Source: Lachnospiraceae bacterium (GTDB taxonomy: Bacteria > Bacillota > Clostridia > Lachnospirales > Lachnospiraceae). From it: a DNA stretch of 64,000 nucleotides. Position 1 is the first letter of the stretch, and every line of letters starts with the position of its first letter. The translations under genes were made by a program, and so were the position numbers. The notes under the pieces are model-generated. The model was given only the letters and a program-made list of their open reading frames with translations, was not told the DNA's origin and did not search any database. The stretch covers positions 1 through 64,000 of the forward strand of contig JAILID010000072.1 of NCBI GenBank assembly GCA_024695465.1. The letters run 5' to 3'. Below are positions 50,903 through 60,244 of the stretch, piece by piece.

Positions 50903-51004
50903 ACGCCCCGCAAAGACCTGCGGAGATTCCGTGTGAAAGCTGTCAGCTGACGGCGACCCGAATCCTCCGGCGCTTTCATCCCGCGGAGCGAAACTGAAAA
51001 TCTG

Positions 51005-52240
51005 TCAGACAAGCGGATAGCGGTCCGTAAGTCCCTTCACCAGAAGGCGGGCTTTCTCCACGTTCTCTTCCCCGGCAATGACAAGCGCGATCGCCTCCGC
51101 AATGGTATCCATATCTTCCTCCACCATTCCGCGGGTCGTAACCGCCGGCGTTCCGAGCCGGATCCCCGACGTGACGAACGGAGATCTGGGATCCCGGGGA
51201 ACCGTGTTTTTATTTGCCGTAATATGGGCGGAATCAAGCCTGGCCTCCAGCTCCTTGCCGGTAAGCTCGCTGCCCGTAAGATCGATCAGCATGAGATGGT
51301 TGTCCGTTCCCCCGCTCACGATCCTGACTCCGCGCTCGATAAGGCCCTTCGAGAGCGCCTGGGCGTTCTTGACGACCTGGCGGGCGTAAGCTTTGTACTC
51401 GGGCTGCATGTCCTCTTTCAGCATGACCGCCTTGGCCGCAATGACATGCATGAGCGGGCCGCCCTGAGTTCCCGGGAAAATGGCTTTATTGAACTTGTGC
51501 TCTTTCGCGAACTCCGCTGTGGAAAGGATCATCCCGCCCCTGGGTCCCCGCAGCGTCTTGTGGGTCGTCGTCGTCACGACGTGGGCGTAGGGGAAGGGAC
51601 TCGGATGGCAGCCTGTGGCTACAAGACCCGCGATATGGGCGATATCGACCATAAAATACGCGCCGACGGAATCGGCGATCTCGCGGATCCTCTTGAAATC
51701 GATTACGCGGCAGTAAGCAGAAGCGCCGGCGATGATCAGCTTCGGACGGCATTCAAGCGCGATCCGCTCGCAGGCGTCATAGTCCAGAAAACCGTTCGCG
51801 TCCACCCCATAGGGAACGGCCTTAAAATAATTGCCGGAGACATTGGCCGGCGAACCATGCGTGAGATGCCCGCCTTCATCCAGGCTCATCCCCATAAAAG
51901 TATCACCCGGCTCAAGAAGGGCGTATAGGACGGCCAGGTTGGCCTGGGCGCCGGAATGGGGCTGGACGTTCGCGTAGCTGCAGCCGAAAAGCTCTTTTGC
52001 CCTTTCAATAGCCAGCGTCTCGATCCCATCTACACACTCGCATCCCCCATAATAGCGATGTCCGGGGTAGCCCTCCGCGTACTTGTTGGTCAGGATCGAG
52101 CCCATGGCGGACATGACTGCTTTGGAGGTCCAGTTTTCCGAAGCGATCAGCTCGATATGCGAATTCTGGCGTCTTTCCTCCTCCTCAATCAGCCTTGCGA
52201 CATCAGGATCCGTGCTTCGGATATCCTCAATCGTATACAT
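51005..52240 (-). CDS. glyA: Serine hydroxymethyltransferase
   Basis: A 411-residue PLP enzyme. [20 protein letters not shown] near residue 33, [17 protein letters not shown] near 52, [21 protein letters not shown] near 117 and the PLP lysine in [19 protein letters not shown] near 226 are diagnostic. It interconverts serine plus tetrahydrofolate with glycine plus methylene-tetrahydrofolate, feeding thymidylate, purine and methionine synthesis. GAGGAGG precedes the start; it lies 32 bp after dnaB on the same strand. Confidence 0.97.
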   Translation of the reverse strand: MYTIEDIRSTDPDVARLIEEEERRQNSHIELIASENWTSKAVMSAMGSILTNKYAEGYPGHRYYGGCECVDGIETLAIERAKELFGCSYANVQPHSGAQANLAVLYALLEPGDTFMGMSLDEGGHLTHGSPANVSGNYFKAVPYGVDANGFLDYDACERIALECRPKLIIAGASAYCRVIDFKRIREIADSVGAYFMVDIAHIAGLVATGCHPSPFPYAHVVTTTTHKTLRGPRGGMILSTAEFAKEHKFNKAIFPGTQGGPLMHVIAAKAVMLKEDMQPEYKAYARQVVKNAQALSKGLIERGVRIVSGGTDNHLMLIDLTGSELTGKELEARLDSAHITANKNTVPRDPRSPFVTSGIRLGTPAVTTRGMVEEDMDTIAEAIALVIAGEENVEKARLLVKGLTDRYPLV

Positions 52241-52272
52241 AATAATAGTTCCTCCTCTTAATATAATGAAAC

Positions 52273-53637
52273 CTAATCCCTGGGTTCGGGGGCTATCCGG
52301 TCTCCCTTCCCGCGCATATTCGCGAACTTCGTATATTCGGGAAGCCAGACCAGCTTAACCGTTCCAATCGGGCCGTTTCTCTGTTTTGCGATGATAATCT
52401 CCGCAACGCCTCTCTCTTCCGTATCTTTATGATAGTAATCGTCCCTGTAGATAAACATGACAACGTCCGCGTCCTGCTCGATCGCTCCGGATTCCCGGAG
52501 GTCGGAGAGGATCGGGCGATGGTCGTCCCTCTGCTCCACGCTCCGGTTGAGCTGGGAAAGAGCCACAATCGGAATATTAAGCTCGCGGGCCAGGGATTTT
52601 AAAGCGCGGGAAATATCCGAGATCTCCTGCTGCCTGTTGTCGGAACGTCCGCCGTTTCCGGCCATAAGCTGGAGATAATCGATAAAAATGATTTTGATGT
52701 CAAAGTCCAGCTTGTATTTTCTCGCCTTCGAGCGAAATTCCTGGATGCCGATACCGGGCGTATCGTCGATGACGAGCTGGGAATTGCTGATGATCCCCGC
52801 GCCTTCGACAAGTTTCTCCCATTCGTCGTCCTTCAGCTTCCCGGTCCTGAGCGCCTGGGCGTTGACCCGGGACTCCAGCGCGAAAAGACGGTTCATAAGC
52901 TGGTCCCTGGACATCTCCAGAGAAAAAACCGCGCAGGGGATCCCCTGCCGGAAAGCCATATACTCGGCAATGTTGAGAACGAAAGCCGTTTTGCCCATGG
53001 AGGGCCGGGCCGCAATCAGGATAAAATCCGAATTCTGGAAACCGGAAGTCTTATTGTCCAGATCGATAAAGCCCGTGGGCAGGCCGGTTACGCGTCCTTT
53101 GGATTTCGAGGCTTCCTCGATCCGTTCGAGGGCCATGAGGACGACGTCGCGGATCGGGACAAATTCCCCGCTTGACTTCTGCTGGAGGACCTCAAAGACA
53201 TTTTTCTCCGTCTTCTCGAGGATCTCCTTTATATCAGACTTTCCCTGATAGCAGTCGTTCTCTATCTCCGAAGTCACCCGTATGATCCTTCTTAAGAGCG
53301 CCTTCTCCGCCACGATCTCGGCGTAATAGCGCACGTTCGCGGAAGTCGGAACCGCCGACAGGATATCCCGGACAAAACTCATATCCGTAAGCTCTGGGGG
53401 GACGTCCTTCTCCATAAGACGATCCTGCAGGGTGATCACGTCGACCGGCTTGCCCTCCTCGTTGAGCTCCCGCATGGCTTCAAAGATCATGCCGTACTGC
53501 CGCTCATAGAAGTCCTCCCTGTCAAGGATCTCCACGGCCGTCATGACCGCTTCCTTTCCCAGCAGCATCGATCCTATGACCGACTTTTCCGCCTCGGTAG
53601 AATGGGGCGGGATCCGCCTTATAAGCGATTCCTCCAT
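52273..53637 (-). CDS. dnaB: Replicative DNA helicase DnaB (DnaC of B. subtilis)
   Basis: A 454-residue hexameric helicase. The N-terminal collar domain begins [17 protein letters not shown]. The RecA-like domain has Walker [14 protein letters not shown] near residue 208, Walker [14 protein letters not shown] near 315 and the arginine-finger region near 400 ([13 protein letters not shown]). It unwinds DNA at the replication fork. It begins 3 bp after rplI, in the conserved gdpP-rplI-dnaB order. Confidence 0.97.
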   Translation of the reverse strand: MEESLIRRIPPHSTEAEKSVIGSMLLGKEAVMTAVEILDREDFYERQYGMIFEAMRELNEEGKPVDVITLQDRLMEKDVPPELTDMSFVRDILSAVPTSANVRYYAEIVAEKALLRRIIRVTSEIENDCYQGKSDIKEILEKTEKNVFEVLQQKSSGEFVPIRDVVLMALERIEEASKSKGRVTGLPTGFIDLDNKTSGFQNSDFILIAARPSMGKTAFVLNIAEYMAFRQGIPCAVFSLEMSRDQLMNRLFALESRVNAQALRTGKLKDDEWEKLVEGAGIISNSQLVIDDTPGIGIQEFRSKARKYKLDFDIKIIFIDYLQLMAGNGGRSDNRQQEISDISRALKSLARELNIPIVALSQLNRSVEQRDDHRPILSDLRESGAIEQDADVVMFIYRDDYYHKDTEERGVAEIIIAKQRNGPIGTVKLVWLPEYTKFANMRGKGDRIAPEPRD

Positions 53638-53640
53638 AGC

Positions 53641-54087
53641 TTACATCTCTTTCACGATGACCTTCAGCTCAGCCGTAACCTTCGGATGGATCCGGATGCT
53701 GACCGAAGATTCGCCCAGCTCCCGCAGGGGGGCTTCCAGATTCATCTTTTTCTTATCGAGTTCAATTCCCAGCTGCTCCTTCGCCGCGTCGGCAATCTCC
53801 CGGGTCGAAACCGAACCGAAGGACTTGCCCCCGGCGCCGACCTTGATCCCGACGGTAACGGATTTGCTCTCCAGATCCCGGGCAAAAGCCCTGGCCTCCT
53901 CCAGCTGCGCTTCCGCAATGCGGGCTTCATTTTTCTTCTTGAGCTGGATATCCTTCATGTTCTTCGGATTGGCTTCCAAAGCCAGCTTTTTCGGAAAAAG
54001 CATGTTGCGGGCGTAGCCGTCCGAAACATTCACAATGTCATCCTTTTTTCCAACAGACTTTACGTCTTCCAGCAAAATTACCTTCAT
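53641..54087 (-). CDS. rplI: 50S ribosomal protein L9
   Basis: A 148-residue L9. The N-terminal domain ([30 protein letters not shown] is the classic opening), the long connecting helix (about 42-75) and the C-terminal rRNA-binding domain with [17 protein letters not shown] are present. It binds the L1-stalk base of 23S rRNA. The start shares one base with the gdpP stop (TGATG), so it is translationally coupled. Confidence 0.98.
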   Translation of the reverse strand: MKVILLEDVKSVGKKDDIVNVSDGYARNMLFPKKLALEANPKNMKDIQLKKKNEARIAEAQLEEARAFARDLESKSVTVGIKVGAGGKSFGSVSTREIADAAKEQLGIELDKKKMNLEAPLRELGESSVSIRIHPKVTAELKVIVKEM

Positions 54088-56129
54088 CAGATTTCTCCTT
54101 CCTCCTGCATCTCAATGATCGTGTTCTTTAATAGCTCCGCCGCCGCCGAAACCGTCTGGCCCGCAAGCTGGGCTCCGGCAATATTCAGGTGGCCGCCGCC
54201 GCCCAGCCTTTCCATGATGAGCTGGACGTTAACCTCGTCGATGGCCCGGGCGCTGATGTAGATCTGCCCGTTATAATCCGTGAGAACGAAAGAGGCCTTC
54301 ACCCCGACGACAGACAAAAGCTCGTTGGCCGCCTGGGCCGCCACCACCGTCGGGCTCTTCAGCCCGTAGCTCTCGCACTCGGATATGGCGTAGCAGGACT
54401 CGAAGATCTCGGCGTCGGCCAGCGTCTTGGACTTCGCGCGCAGATCCTCCATCCTCTCCCGGAACATCTTCCGGATCCTCGTGACGTCCGCTCCGTTCCT
54501 TCTCAGGTAGGCCGCGGCCTCAAAGGTCCGAACGCCGGTCCGGGTCAGGAAATTGGAGGTGTCCATCATGATGCCCGCGTAGAGGCAGTCCGCCTCCATG
54601 GCCTTCAGCTTCAGCTTCTCGTCAAAATACTGAACGATCTCGGACACCATCTCGCAGGCGCTGGAGGCGTAAGGCTCTATATAGGACAAAACCGCGTTGG
54701 CAATGATATCCTTTCCCTGCCGGTGGTGGTCCAGGACGACGACGGAATCCGTCATATACAGGAGCTCTTCGCACTCTGTATAGTTCGGCTTGTTCGTATC
54801 GACGACGATGACAACCGAATTCTCGGATACAATCGCTTTGGCCTCCCGGGTCCCGATAAACATCTCGCCGCCGTAGTCCGTATTTTTCCGAAAACTTTCG
54901 ATAAAAGGCTGGATGGCTTCCGGGGGCTCGTCGACCACGATAAACGCCGTTTTCTCGATCGATTTCGCGCAGCGGTAGATTCCCACGGCGGCCCCCAGCG
55001 CGTCGAGATCCGGGATCTTGTGGCCCATGATAAAGATCTCGTTTTTCGCGGCCATGATCTCCTTCAGGGCGTGGGCCTTCACCCTGGCCTTTACGCGGGT
55101 ATACTTCTCGACGGATTCGGTTTTGCCGCCGAAGTATCGGGTATTATAGCCCTCCTTGACGCAGACCTGATCGCCGCCCCGGCCCAAAGCCAGCTCCAGG
55201 GCGCTCCTGGCCACCTCCGCGTTCTGCAGGAAGGAGGCGTCTCCGTAGCCGATCCCCATGGAGATCGTAAAGGCGATCTCATTTCCGACATTGACGGTTT
55301 TAACCTCTTCAAGAATGGAGAAGCGTTTGGCCTCCAGCTCGTCCAGCGCCTTCTTGCGGATAAGGAAGTAATACTTGTCCTTCTCGGTCTTGCGGACGAT
55401 TCCGTCCACATCCGTAAAGTACTTATTGATCTTTCTCTCGATCAGCGCGAGAAGGAGGGAGCTGCGGAGCTCGTCCACCCCTTCCAGGGCCTCCTCATAG
55501 TTGTCGATGGATAAGAGCCCGCTGACCAGGCGGTTTTCTTCCTGCTCCGCCCTCAGAAGCGCCACATCGGTTTCATCGAAGAGATAGAGCGCGGTCAGCG
55601 AATTTTTCTCAAAATCCTCGTCAAAATCAATGAATTCGGTCCCCTCAAGAAGCTCCTCCATCATGATCAGCTGCATGGCCGCCCGGTAGGTCCGGTCATT
55701 GAGGCGGACCGTAACTTCCGTCTTCGGCTCCCTGCCGGGAAGGCGCGCCCCCGTGATCTCCGGGAAAATAGCCGCGATGTTCTTATGAAAATGAATATCC
55801 CGCCCGCTGATGGTGGAAAAGGCCTCGTTCATCCAGAGCACCGTCCCGTGACTGTCCATAAGCGCATAGGGAAGGACAAACTCCTTGAGGATGCGGTTCT
55901 GCACCTGCCCGTAGCGGGCCGCGAAGGAAATCAGCTCTCTCCCGATCCGGCTCCTGGTCCTCCCGTAGAAAAGCCACACGCAGGCCGCGTAGACAGAGAT
56001 TCCAAGAAAACCGATAAGGCCGGCCCGTGTCCCGGCAAAGATAAATAAAAAGACATCCGTCAGCACCCATAGGATCGCAAAATGAAAAGGTCTCTGCAAA
56101 TATCGGTTGATCTCTGTCTTTAAATCCAT
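54087..56129 (-). CDS. gdpP: Cyclic-di-AMP phosphodiesterase GdpP
   Basis: A 680-residue GdpP. Two membrane helices (about 13-55), a PAS-like domain (about 75-160), a degenerate GGDEF domain (about 190-320), then DHH and DHHA1 domains with [17 protein letters not shown] near 355, VIVVDTNKP near 435, [11 protein letters not shown] near 465 and [12 protein letters not shown] near 650. It hydrolyses c-di-AMP to pApA and controls potassium/osmolyte balance and wall stress. A good promoter (56195-56223) overlaps the terminator of the upstream rpsF operon. It heads gdpP-rplI-dnaB. Confidence 0.96.
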   Translation of the reverse strand: MDLKTEINRYLQRPFHFAILWVLTDVFLFIFAGTRAGLIGFLGISVYAACVWLFYGRTRSRIGRELISFAARYGQVQNRILKEFVLPYALMDSHGTVLWMNEAFSTISGRDIHFHKNIAAIFPEITGARLPGREPKTEVTVRLNDRTYRAAMQLIMMEELLEGTEFIDFDEDFEKNSLTALYLFDETDVALLRAEQEENRLVSGLLSIDNYEEALEGVDELRSSLLLALIERKINKYFTDVDGIVRKTEKDKYYFLIRKKALDELEAKRFSILEEVKTVNVGNEIAFTISMGIGYGDASFLQNAEVARSALELALGRGGDQVCVKEGYNTRYFGGKTESVEKYTRVKARVKAHALKEIMAAKNEIFIMGHKIPDLDALGAAVGIYRCAKSIEKTAFIVVDEPPEAIQPFIESFRKNTDYGGEMFIGTREAKAIVSENSVVIVVDTNKPNYTECEELLYMTDSVVVLDHHRQGKDIIANAVLSYIEPYASSACEMVSEIVQYFDEKLKLKAMEADCLYAGIMMDTSNFLTRTGVRTFEAAAYLRRNGADVTRIRKMFRERMEDLRAKSKTLADAEIFESCYAISECESYGLKSPTVVAAQAANELLSVVGVKASFVLTDYNGQIYISARAIDEVNVQLIMERLGGGGHLNIAGAQLAGQTVSAAAELLKNTIIEMQEEGEI

Positions 56130-56161
56130 CTCCGCCCTCCGTTCCGGGTTCCGTCAAAAAG

Positions 56162-56194
56162 AAAAGCCGCCATTACCAGGTAATGACGGCTTTT
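56162..56194. terminator. Terminator after rpsF-ssb-rpsR
   Basis: Arms AAAAGCCGTCATTACC and GGTAATGGCGGCTTTT on the minus strand (56194-56162), followed by CTTTTTG. One pair is G-T/A-C variable. The -10 box of the gdpP promoter begins one base upstream of the stem. Confidence 0.85.
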
Positions 56195-56223
56195 ATTATA
56201 ACCTAATGTTCAACTTACGTCAA
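56195..56223 (-). promoter_or_regulatory. Promoter of gdpP-rplI-dnaB
   Basis: Minus strand: TTGACG (56223-56218), 17-bp spacer, TATAAT (56200-56195). The expected transcript start (about 56188) falls inside the 5' arm of the terminator stem. Confidence 0.8.
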
Positions 56224-56259
56224 TTATCCAAGGCTCACAATCAGACGGCCAAAGATCGA

Positions 56260-56529
56260 TCAATCCTGTACATAGGGCAGAATTGCCAGATGACGGGCGC
56301 GCTTGACAGCCAGCGTAAGCGCCCTCTGATGCTTGGCGCAGTTGCCGGTGATCCTTCTCGGAAGGATCTTGCCCCGCTCGGAAATGTATCTCTTAAGCTT
56401 ATTGACATCCTTGTAGCTGATCTCGCTGTCCTTGCCGCAGAATACGCAGACCTTCTTTCTTCTGCGGAATGCATTGGGTTTTCTCTTAAATCCGCCTTCG
56501 CGTCCTTCTGTATTTCTCTGATAAGCCAT
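56260..56529 (-). CDS. rpsR: 30S ribosomal protein S18
   Basis: An 89-residue basic protein. [19 protein letters not shown] near residue 28 (the CxxC form), [25 protein letters not shown] near 48 and [14 protein letters not shown] at the end are diagnostic. It binds S6 on the platform of the small subunit, next to 16S helix 22/23. Last gene of rpsF-ssb-rpsR, with an SD of GGAGAG and a strong terminator after it. Confidence 0.98.
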   Translation of the reverse strand: MAYQRNTEGREGGFKRKPNAFRRRKKVCVFCGKDSEISYKDVNKLKRYISERGKILPRRITGNCAKHQRALTLAVKRARHLAILPYVQD

Positions 56530-56566
56530 TTCGACTCTCCTCTCCTAAATCGTTTCTCCCCCGCCG

Positions 56567-57040
56567 TCAGGCGAACGGGAGCTCTTCCTCTATTCCGTCC
56601 GGAATATTCATAAAGCCATCCCCGGCCTCAACAGACGGAGCCGGCAGGCTTTCCTTCTTCGGCGCCTGGGCCTCGCGGCCCTGATTGCTGTTGTAGGCCG
56701 CCGCGTTCTGCTGGCTTACCGCCTTGCTCTCCGCGAATTCGATATTATCGACAAGAATCCGGATCCGATAGACCATCTGTCCGTCCCGGCCCTGGTAATT
56801 ATCATTCTGGAGCTGGCCGTTTAACACGATCTTGGTTCCCTTGTGAATATACTTGTCGACAAATTCCGCCGTACGGCCAAACGCCGTGCAGTCAAAGAAA
56901 TCCGCATCCGGCTGGCCTTCCCTCTTGAATCTGCGGTCCACCGCTATCGAAAAGCGGGCGACGGTCGTTCCGCTCGCGCCGGCTGAATACCGGACTTCCG
57001 GGTCGCGGGTAAGGCGGCCCATCATAACTACTAAATTCAT
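56567..57040 (-). CDS. ssb: Single-stranded DNA-binding protein
   Basis: A 157-residue SSB: OB fold in residues 1-110 (MNLVVMMGRLTRDPEVRYS, then RFSIAVDRR, DFFDCTAFGRTAEFV, GQLQNDNYQGRDG), a Gln/Asn/Ala-rich linker, and an acidic C-terminal tip ending EEELPFA. The tip is the protein-interaction peptide, with one extra Ala after the usual terminal Phe. It coats single-stranded DNA in replication and repair. The position between rpsF and rpsR is universal in Bacillota. Confidence 0.97.
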   Translation of the reverse strand: MNLVVMMGRLTRDPEVRYSAGASGTTVARFSIAVDRRFKREGQPDADFFDCTAFGRTAEFVDKYIHKGTKIVLNGQLQNDNYQGRDGQMVYRIRILVDNIEFAESKAVSQQNAAAYNSNQGREAQAPKKESLPAPSVEAGDGFMNIPDGIEEELPFA

Positions 57041-57091
57041 ATTTTCACCTCATTCTTCTGATTAAAATCTGTATCATCAAATGGGCGCTGT

Positions 57092-57541
57092 TTATTCCGC
57101 TGTCTCCTCCGCGGCATCCTCAGCCGGAGCCTCTTCAGCCGGAGCCTCTTCCTCTTCAGCCGCTTCAACGGCTTCTTCGACAGGCTCCTCAGCCGGAACT
57201 TCCTCTTCGATCTCTTCCTCTTCCGTCTTCTCCGGGTTTACCTTGAAGGTGTCATTCTCATCCTTGCGGACCACCAGGTAGCGCAGGACATTGTCCATGA
57301 TCCTCATGCGCTTCTCAAGTTCATTCGGGCAATCGCTCTCACCTTCAAACTGGATGAAATAATAGTAGGCTTCCGTCTGCTTCTGAATCTCATAGGCGAG
57401 CTTCCGCTTGCCCCACTCCTCTGTCTCTCCGACTACGCCGTCATGGCGGGAAATATATCCCTTTGCCTTCTCGACGACTGCGGCGCGCGCATCGCTGTCA
57501 AGCTTTGCGGAGACAACCAGTGCTAATTCGTATTTGTTCAT
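57092..57541 (-). CDS. rpsF: 30S ribosomal protein S6 with acidic C-terminal tail
   Basis: A 149-residue S6, longer than the usual 95-100 residues. Residues 1-97 form the ferredoxin-like S6 fold (MNKYELALVVSAKLD, GKRKLAYEIQKQTEAYYYFIQFEG, RIMDNVLRYLVVRKDE). The last 45 residues are a Glu/Ala/Pro tail with almost no basic residues. First gene of rpsF-ssb-rpsR, with a good SD (AAGGAGGAA) and its own promoter. Its leader may carry the S6-S18 autoregulatory site. Confidence 0.96.
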   Translation of the reverse strand: MNKYELALVVSAKLDSDARAAVVEKAKGYISRHDGVVGETEEWGKRKLAYEIQKQTEAYYYFIQFEGESDCPNELEKRMRIMDNVLRYLVVRKDENDTFKVNPEKTEEEEIEEEVPAEEPVEEAVEAAEEEEAPAEEAPAEDAAEETAE

Positions 57542-57631
57542 ACCGTGTCTTTCCTCCTTCTGGACTTCCGGCTTCCCGTCTTCTTGTTTTTACGGGAGGC
57601 AAGGTTTTGTGTGAAACTCTCACAACCAAAT
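57542..57631 (-). promoter_or_regulatory. rpsF leader, candidate S6-S18 autoregulatory RNA
   Basis: The leader of rpsF contains a TGTGA/TCACA hairpin near 57609-57623 and a CCCGT/ACGGG stem followed by AAGCCGG near 57563-57598. Many Bacillota rpsF leaders carry a CCG-containing S6-S18 binding stem here. The match is suggestive, not secure. Confidence 0.35.
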
Positions 57632-57660
57632 AATCTATCATATATTCTGCCTGAAAGCAA
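57632..57660 (-). promoter_or_regulatory. Promoter of rpsF-ssb-rpsR
   Basis: Minus strand: TTGCTT (57660-57655), 17-bp spacer, TAGATT (57637-57632), just downstream of the terminator of the preceding gene. Confidence 0.65.
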
Positions 57661-57661
57661 G

Positions 57662-57702
57662 AAAAAAAACAGCAAACGGCAAATATATTTACCGTTTGCT
57701 GT
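57662..57702 (-). terminator. Terminator of the sortase-Sir2-papain unit
   Basis: 16-bp arms at 57687-57702 and 57669-57684 (ACAGCAAACGGTAAAT on the minus strand) with one wobble pair, followed by an eight-T run. The remaining bases to 57825 have only a small hairpin at about 57718-57736. Confidence 0.9.
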
Positions 57703-57825
57703 AAACACTCCGCAGGGATGCGCGCGGGGCGCATCGCCAGATCAGCAGATAGAAAGCTGCGAATCCGGCGCGGAAAACGGGAAAAGCAAAAACTTTTTCC
57801 TCTTCCTGTCATTTACGCCTGCTGC

Positions 57826-59502
57826 TTAAAGAAGAAGGGCGGCAATTCCCTCCATATCCTTGTGATCCACCGCGCCGCTCTTATTGTAGTCCGCCGCCCG
57901 CAGCGCGCTGCCCGACAGTGAACTCTTGCCGGCGACATGCCTGGCCGTAAGAAGAAGGTCGTCAAGACCGACCGACCCGTCCAGACCGGCGTCGCCTAAG
58001 GTCAGCTGTTCATACCCATACGCGTAAATGCAGAAATTCCCGCAATTCACGGTCTGGCTGCTGACGGTCACGCCGCCCTTCACGTCCAGCCAGCTGCTCC
58101 CGTCATAATAGAAGGACTGCCCCTCGCTTATAGCGGTCGTCTGATAGGTTTTGCTCGCGCCCTCCGCCAAAAAGTAGCGGGCGGAGCCATCCGTAATCTG
58201 GACGACCAGCGAAAAGCTCTCTCCTTTCGCGATCTCCACGGCTTTCGACAGGTCCGCCTTGAAGAAACCCTTGTACTCCGTATTTCCGCTCGCGGAGGCT
58301 GCTGCCGTTCCGGATTCAGGCTGCGCGGAGTCTGTCAGACCCTTATAGAGCTGAACGCTGAAGGAGACGCCTGCGGGAAGATAGAGACCAATCCGGTCAA
58401 CGCATACAGCCTGGTCCGGGGTGTAGACATTGGCCGCCTTCGCGGAACGGTTCGTTTTCCAGCTCAAGCCGAGCCCCGTCCCCGTCCAGGAGAAAGCCAG
58501 CGGATCCCGGACGATCCCCGGCTCCCTTTCTTCCATGACGAATACGGCCGGATCCTGAAGAGAGGCGTCGTCATAGGAGACCCAGAAAAAGCCGTTCTCA
58601 TCATATATGGAATCTTCGCCGTAACTGTTCATGGCCAGATACGCGCCGCTTCCCGCCTGGGTCGTTTTCTCATCGTCCCAGCCGATCAGGGTAATGGCGT
58701 GATCCGGGCTGGGCTTGCTCCCGCTCCCCCAGGCGGTATAGTAACTATTATTCGCCGTATCCCGCTCTGAATGTGAGTTGTAGCTGACGACCATGGCCCC
58801 TTCGCTCTTGAGCAGCTGCTTGATCAGGAGCGTCTGCTGCTCCCAGGCGTCACCTTTCCAGTCGCTCTGCGAGGTGGGCCAGGTTCCCGGCCAGATTACA
58901 TGGTCGATCAGGGCTATGTCGTCGATCATCTCTTCCGCGCTCAGCGTTTTGCTGATATTGTAAGGATACACGGCCGCGTCTCCCGCCCCGTAGTTCCTGG
59001 CCAGGGCCGCGGTCGAATACATATAGCTTCCGGGGCTGTCGTACCAGCTTCTGGTGGGGATAAAGGTATCCGTCTCCCCGTGAAAAACGTCGTAAAGAAG
59101 CTGGTATTCCGAAAAATCAGCCCCGCTTCCGTATCCGGCCTTCAGCAGGTTGATCTGCGACGAGTTCATGGTCGCGTAGGTCCAGCAGGTGCTGTAAGCC
59201 CCCTGGTCCGACACAGGGGGAAGGTTTTTAATCCGATAGGAGGAGGGGAGCGTCGAAGCGCCGACCAGCAGGGCCTCGTTTTCTTCTGTCCCTCCAAAAT
59301 CAAGCAGGCTGTCCCCGTAAGCCGGCAGGACGCCGCCTTCGGGCAAAACGCTGCCGTCCGACAGGCTTCGCAGCTCCTCGCCTCCGGCTTCCTCCGCGAC
59401 GATGTGCGGGTCCGCCTCCTCGTTCGCGGCAAATCCCATCCTCGCGCCGCAGACAATCAATGAAAGGGCTGCCGCAAAAGCGGCTGCTTTTCTAAACTTC
59501 AT
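57826..59502 (-). CDS. Secreted papain-family (C1) peptidase with C-terminal dockerin
   Basis: A 558-residue protein: signal peptide (about 1-26), propeptide-like segment, then a C1 peptidase domain with the catalytic Cys in VSDQGAYSTCWTYATMNSS near residue 105, the His in PDHAITLIGWDD near 268 and the Asn in LAMNSYGED near 295. Residues about 330-490 form a lectin-like beta domain. The end is a type I dockerin: GDAGLDGSVGLDDLLLTARHV and ADYNKSGAVDHKDMEGI, two calcium-binding repeats. It should bind a cohesin on a scaffold or cell-surface protein; no cohesin gene is in the window. It follows sir2 by 1 bp. Confidence 0.9.
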   Translation of the reverse strand: MKFRKAAAFAAALSLIVCGARMGFAANEEADPHIVAEEAGGEELRSLSDGSVLPEGGVLPAYGDSLLDFGGTEENEALLVGASTLPSSYRIKNLPPVSDQGAYSTCWTYATMNSSQINLLKAGYGSGADFSEYQLLYDVFHGETDTFIPTRSWYDSPGSYMYSTAALARNYGAGDAAVYPYNISKTLSAEEMIDDIALIDHVIWPGTWPTSQSDWKGDAWEQQTLLIKQLLKSEGAMVVSYNSHSERDTANNSYYTAWGSGSKPSPDHAITLIGWDDEKTTQAGSGAYLAMNSYGEDSIYDENGFFWVSYDDASLQDPAVFVMEEREPGIVRDPLAFSWTGTGLGLSWKTNRSAKAANVYTPDQAVCVDRIGLYLPAGVSFSVQLYKGLTDSAQPESGTAAASASGNTEYKGFFKADLSKAVEIAKGESFSLVVQITDGSARYFLAEGASKTYQTTAISEGQSFYYDGSSWLDVKGGVTVSSQTVNCGNFCIYAYGYEQLTLGDAGLDGSVGLDDLLLTARHVAGKSSLSGSALRAADYNKSGAVDHKDMEGIAALLL

Positions 59503-59503
59503 A

Positions 59504-60232
59504 TTATCTTACCTCGATTTTTGAAAAAACTTCTCCAATGGGTTCCCTGATGACCAGATCCGCGGATTCGTCGCGCGTTGTCGCCGACTTGTTGATCAGC
59601 ACCAGCTTATCTCCCGAAAAATAATCGATGAGACCCGCGGCGGGATAAACCACCAGGGAAGTGCCCCCGATGATCAGGCAGTCCGCTTCGGATATGGCCC
59701 TGACCGCTCCGCTGATCGTCGCGTCATCGAGCCCTTCCTCGTAGAGGACGACGTCCGGCTTGACCGTCCCGCCGCATTCATCGCACTTCGGAATCGCTTC
59801 CGGGCCTCTCAGGTATTCCGGACCGAAGAATTTCCCGCATCTTGTGCAGTAATTGCGGTGGATGGAGCCGTGGAGTTCATAGACGGTCCTGCTCCCCGCT
59901 TTCTGGTGCAGCCCGTCGATATTCTGGGTCACAACAGCAAGCAGCTTCCCCGCCCTCTCCAGCTCAGCCAGTTTCCTGTGGGCCGGATTGGGTTCCACAT
60001 CCGTGATCAGGATCCGATCCCGGTAGAAACGGTAAAACTCTTCGGGCTGGGCCATGAAAAATGAATGGCTTATGATCAGCTCGGGCGGATACTTGTATTT
60101 CATGTTATAGAGCCCGTCCTGGCTCCTGAAATCCGGTATTCCGCTCTCTGTCGAGACGCCGGCGCCGCCGAAAAAAACGATCCGCTTATGCCCATCGATG
60201 ATCTTCTGCAGCTCTTCTGTTTCCCTGCTCAT
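59504..60232 (-). CDS. Sir2-type NAD-dependent protein deacylase
   Basis: A 242-residue sirtuin. NAD pocket FFGGAGVSTESGIPDFRS near residue 22, VVTQNIDGLHQKAGS with the catalytic region near 98, the catalytic His in ELHGSIHRNYC near 118, the four zinc cysteines (CTRC and CDEC) and IGGTSLVVYPAA near 188. It removes acyl groups from lysines using NAD. It lies between srtB and the papain/dockerin gene with 12-bp and 1-bp gaps, an unexpected place for a cytoplasmic deacylase. Confidence 0.94.
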   Translation of the reverse strand: MSRETEELQKIIDGHKRIVFFGGAGVSTESGIPDFRSQDGLYNMKYKYPPELIISHSFFMAQPEEFYRFYRDRILITDVEPNPAHRKLAELERAGKLLAVVTQNIDGLHQKAGSRTVYELHGSIHRNYCTRCGKFFGPEYLRGPEAIPKCDECGGTVKPDVVLYEEGLDDATISGAVRAISEADCLIIGGTSLVVYPAAGLIDYFSGDKLVLINKSATTRDESADLVIREPIGEVFSKIEVR

Positions 60233-60244
60233 ATCATTCCCCCC

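Noticed and set aside
51005..57541. Replication origin near dnaB/rpsF/ssb
   Set aside because: The gene set is often close to oriC, but no dnaA, no DnaA-box cluster and no A+T-rich unwinding region are visible.
29051..57684. Shared GCAAACGGCAAAT at 29051 and about 57672
   Set aside because: Thirteen identical bases in 64 kb can arise by chance; one copy is simply a terminator arm.
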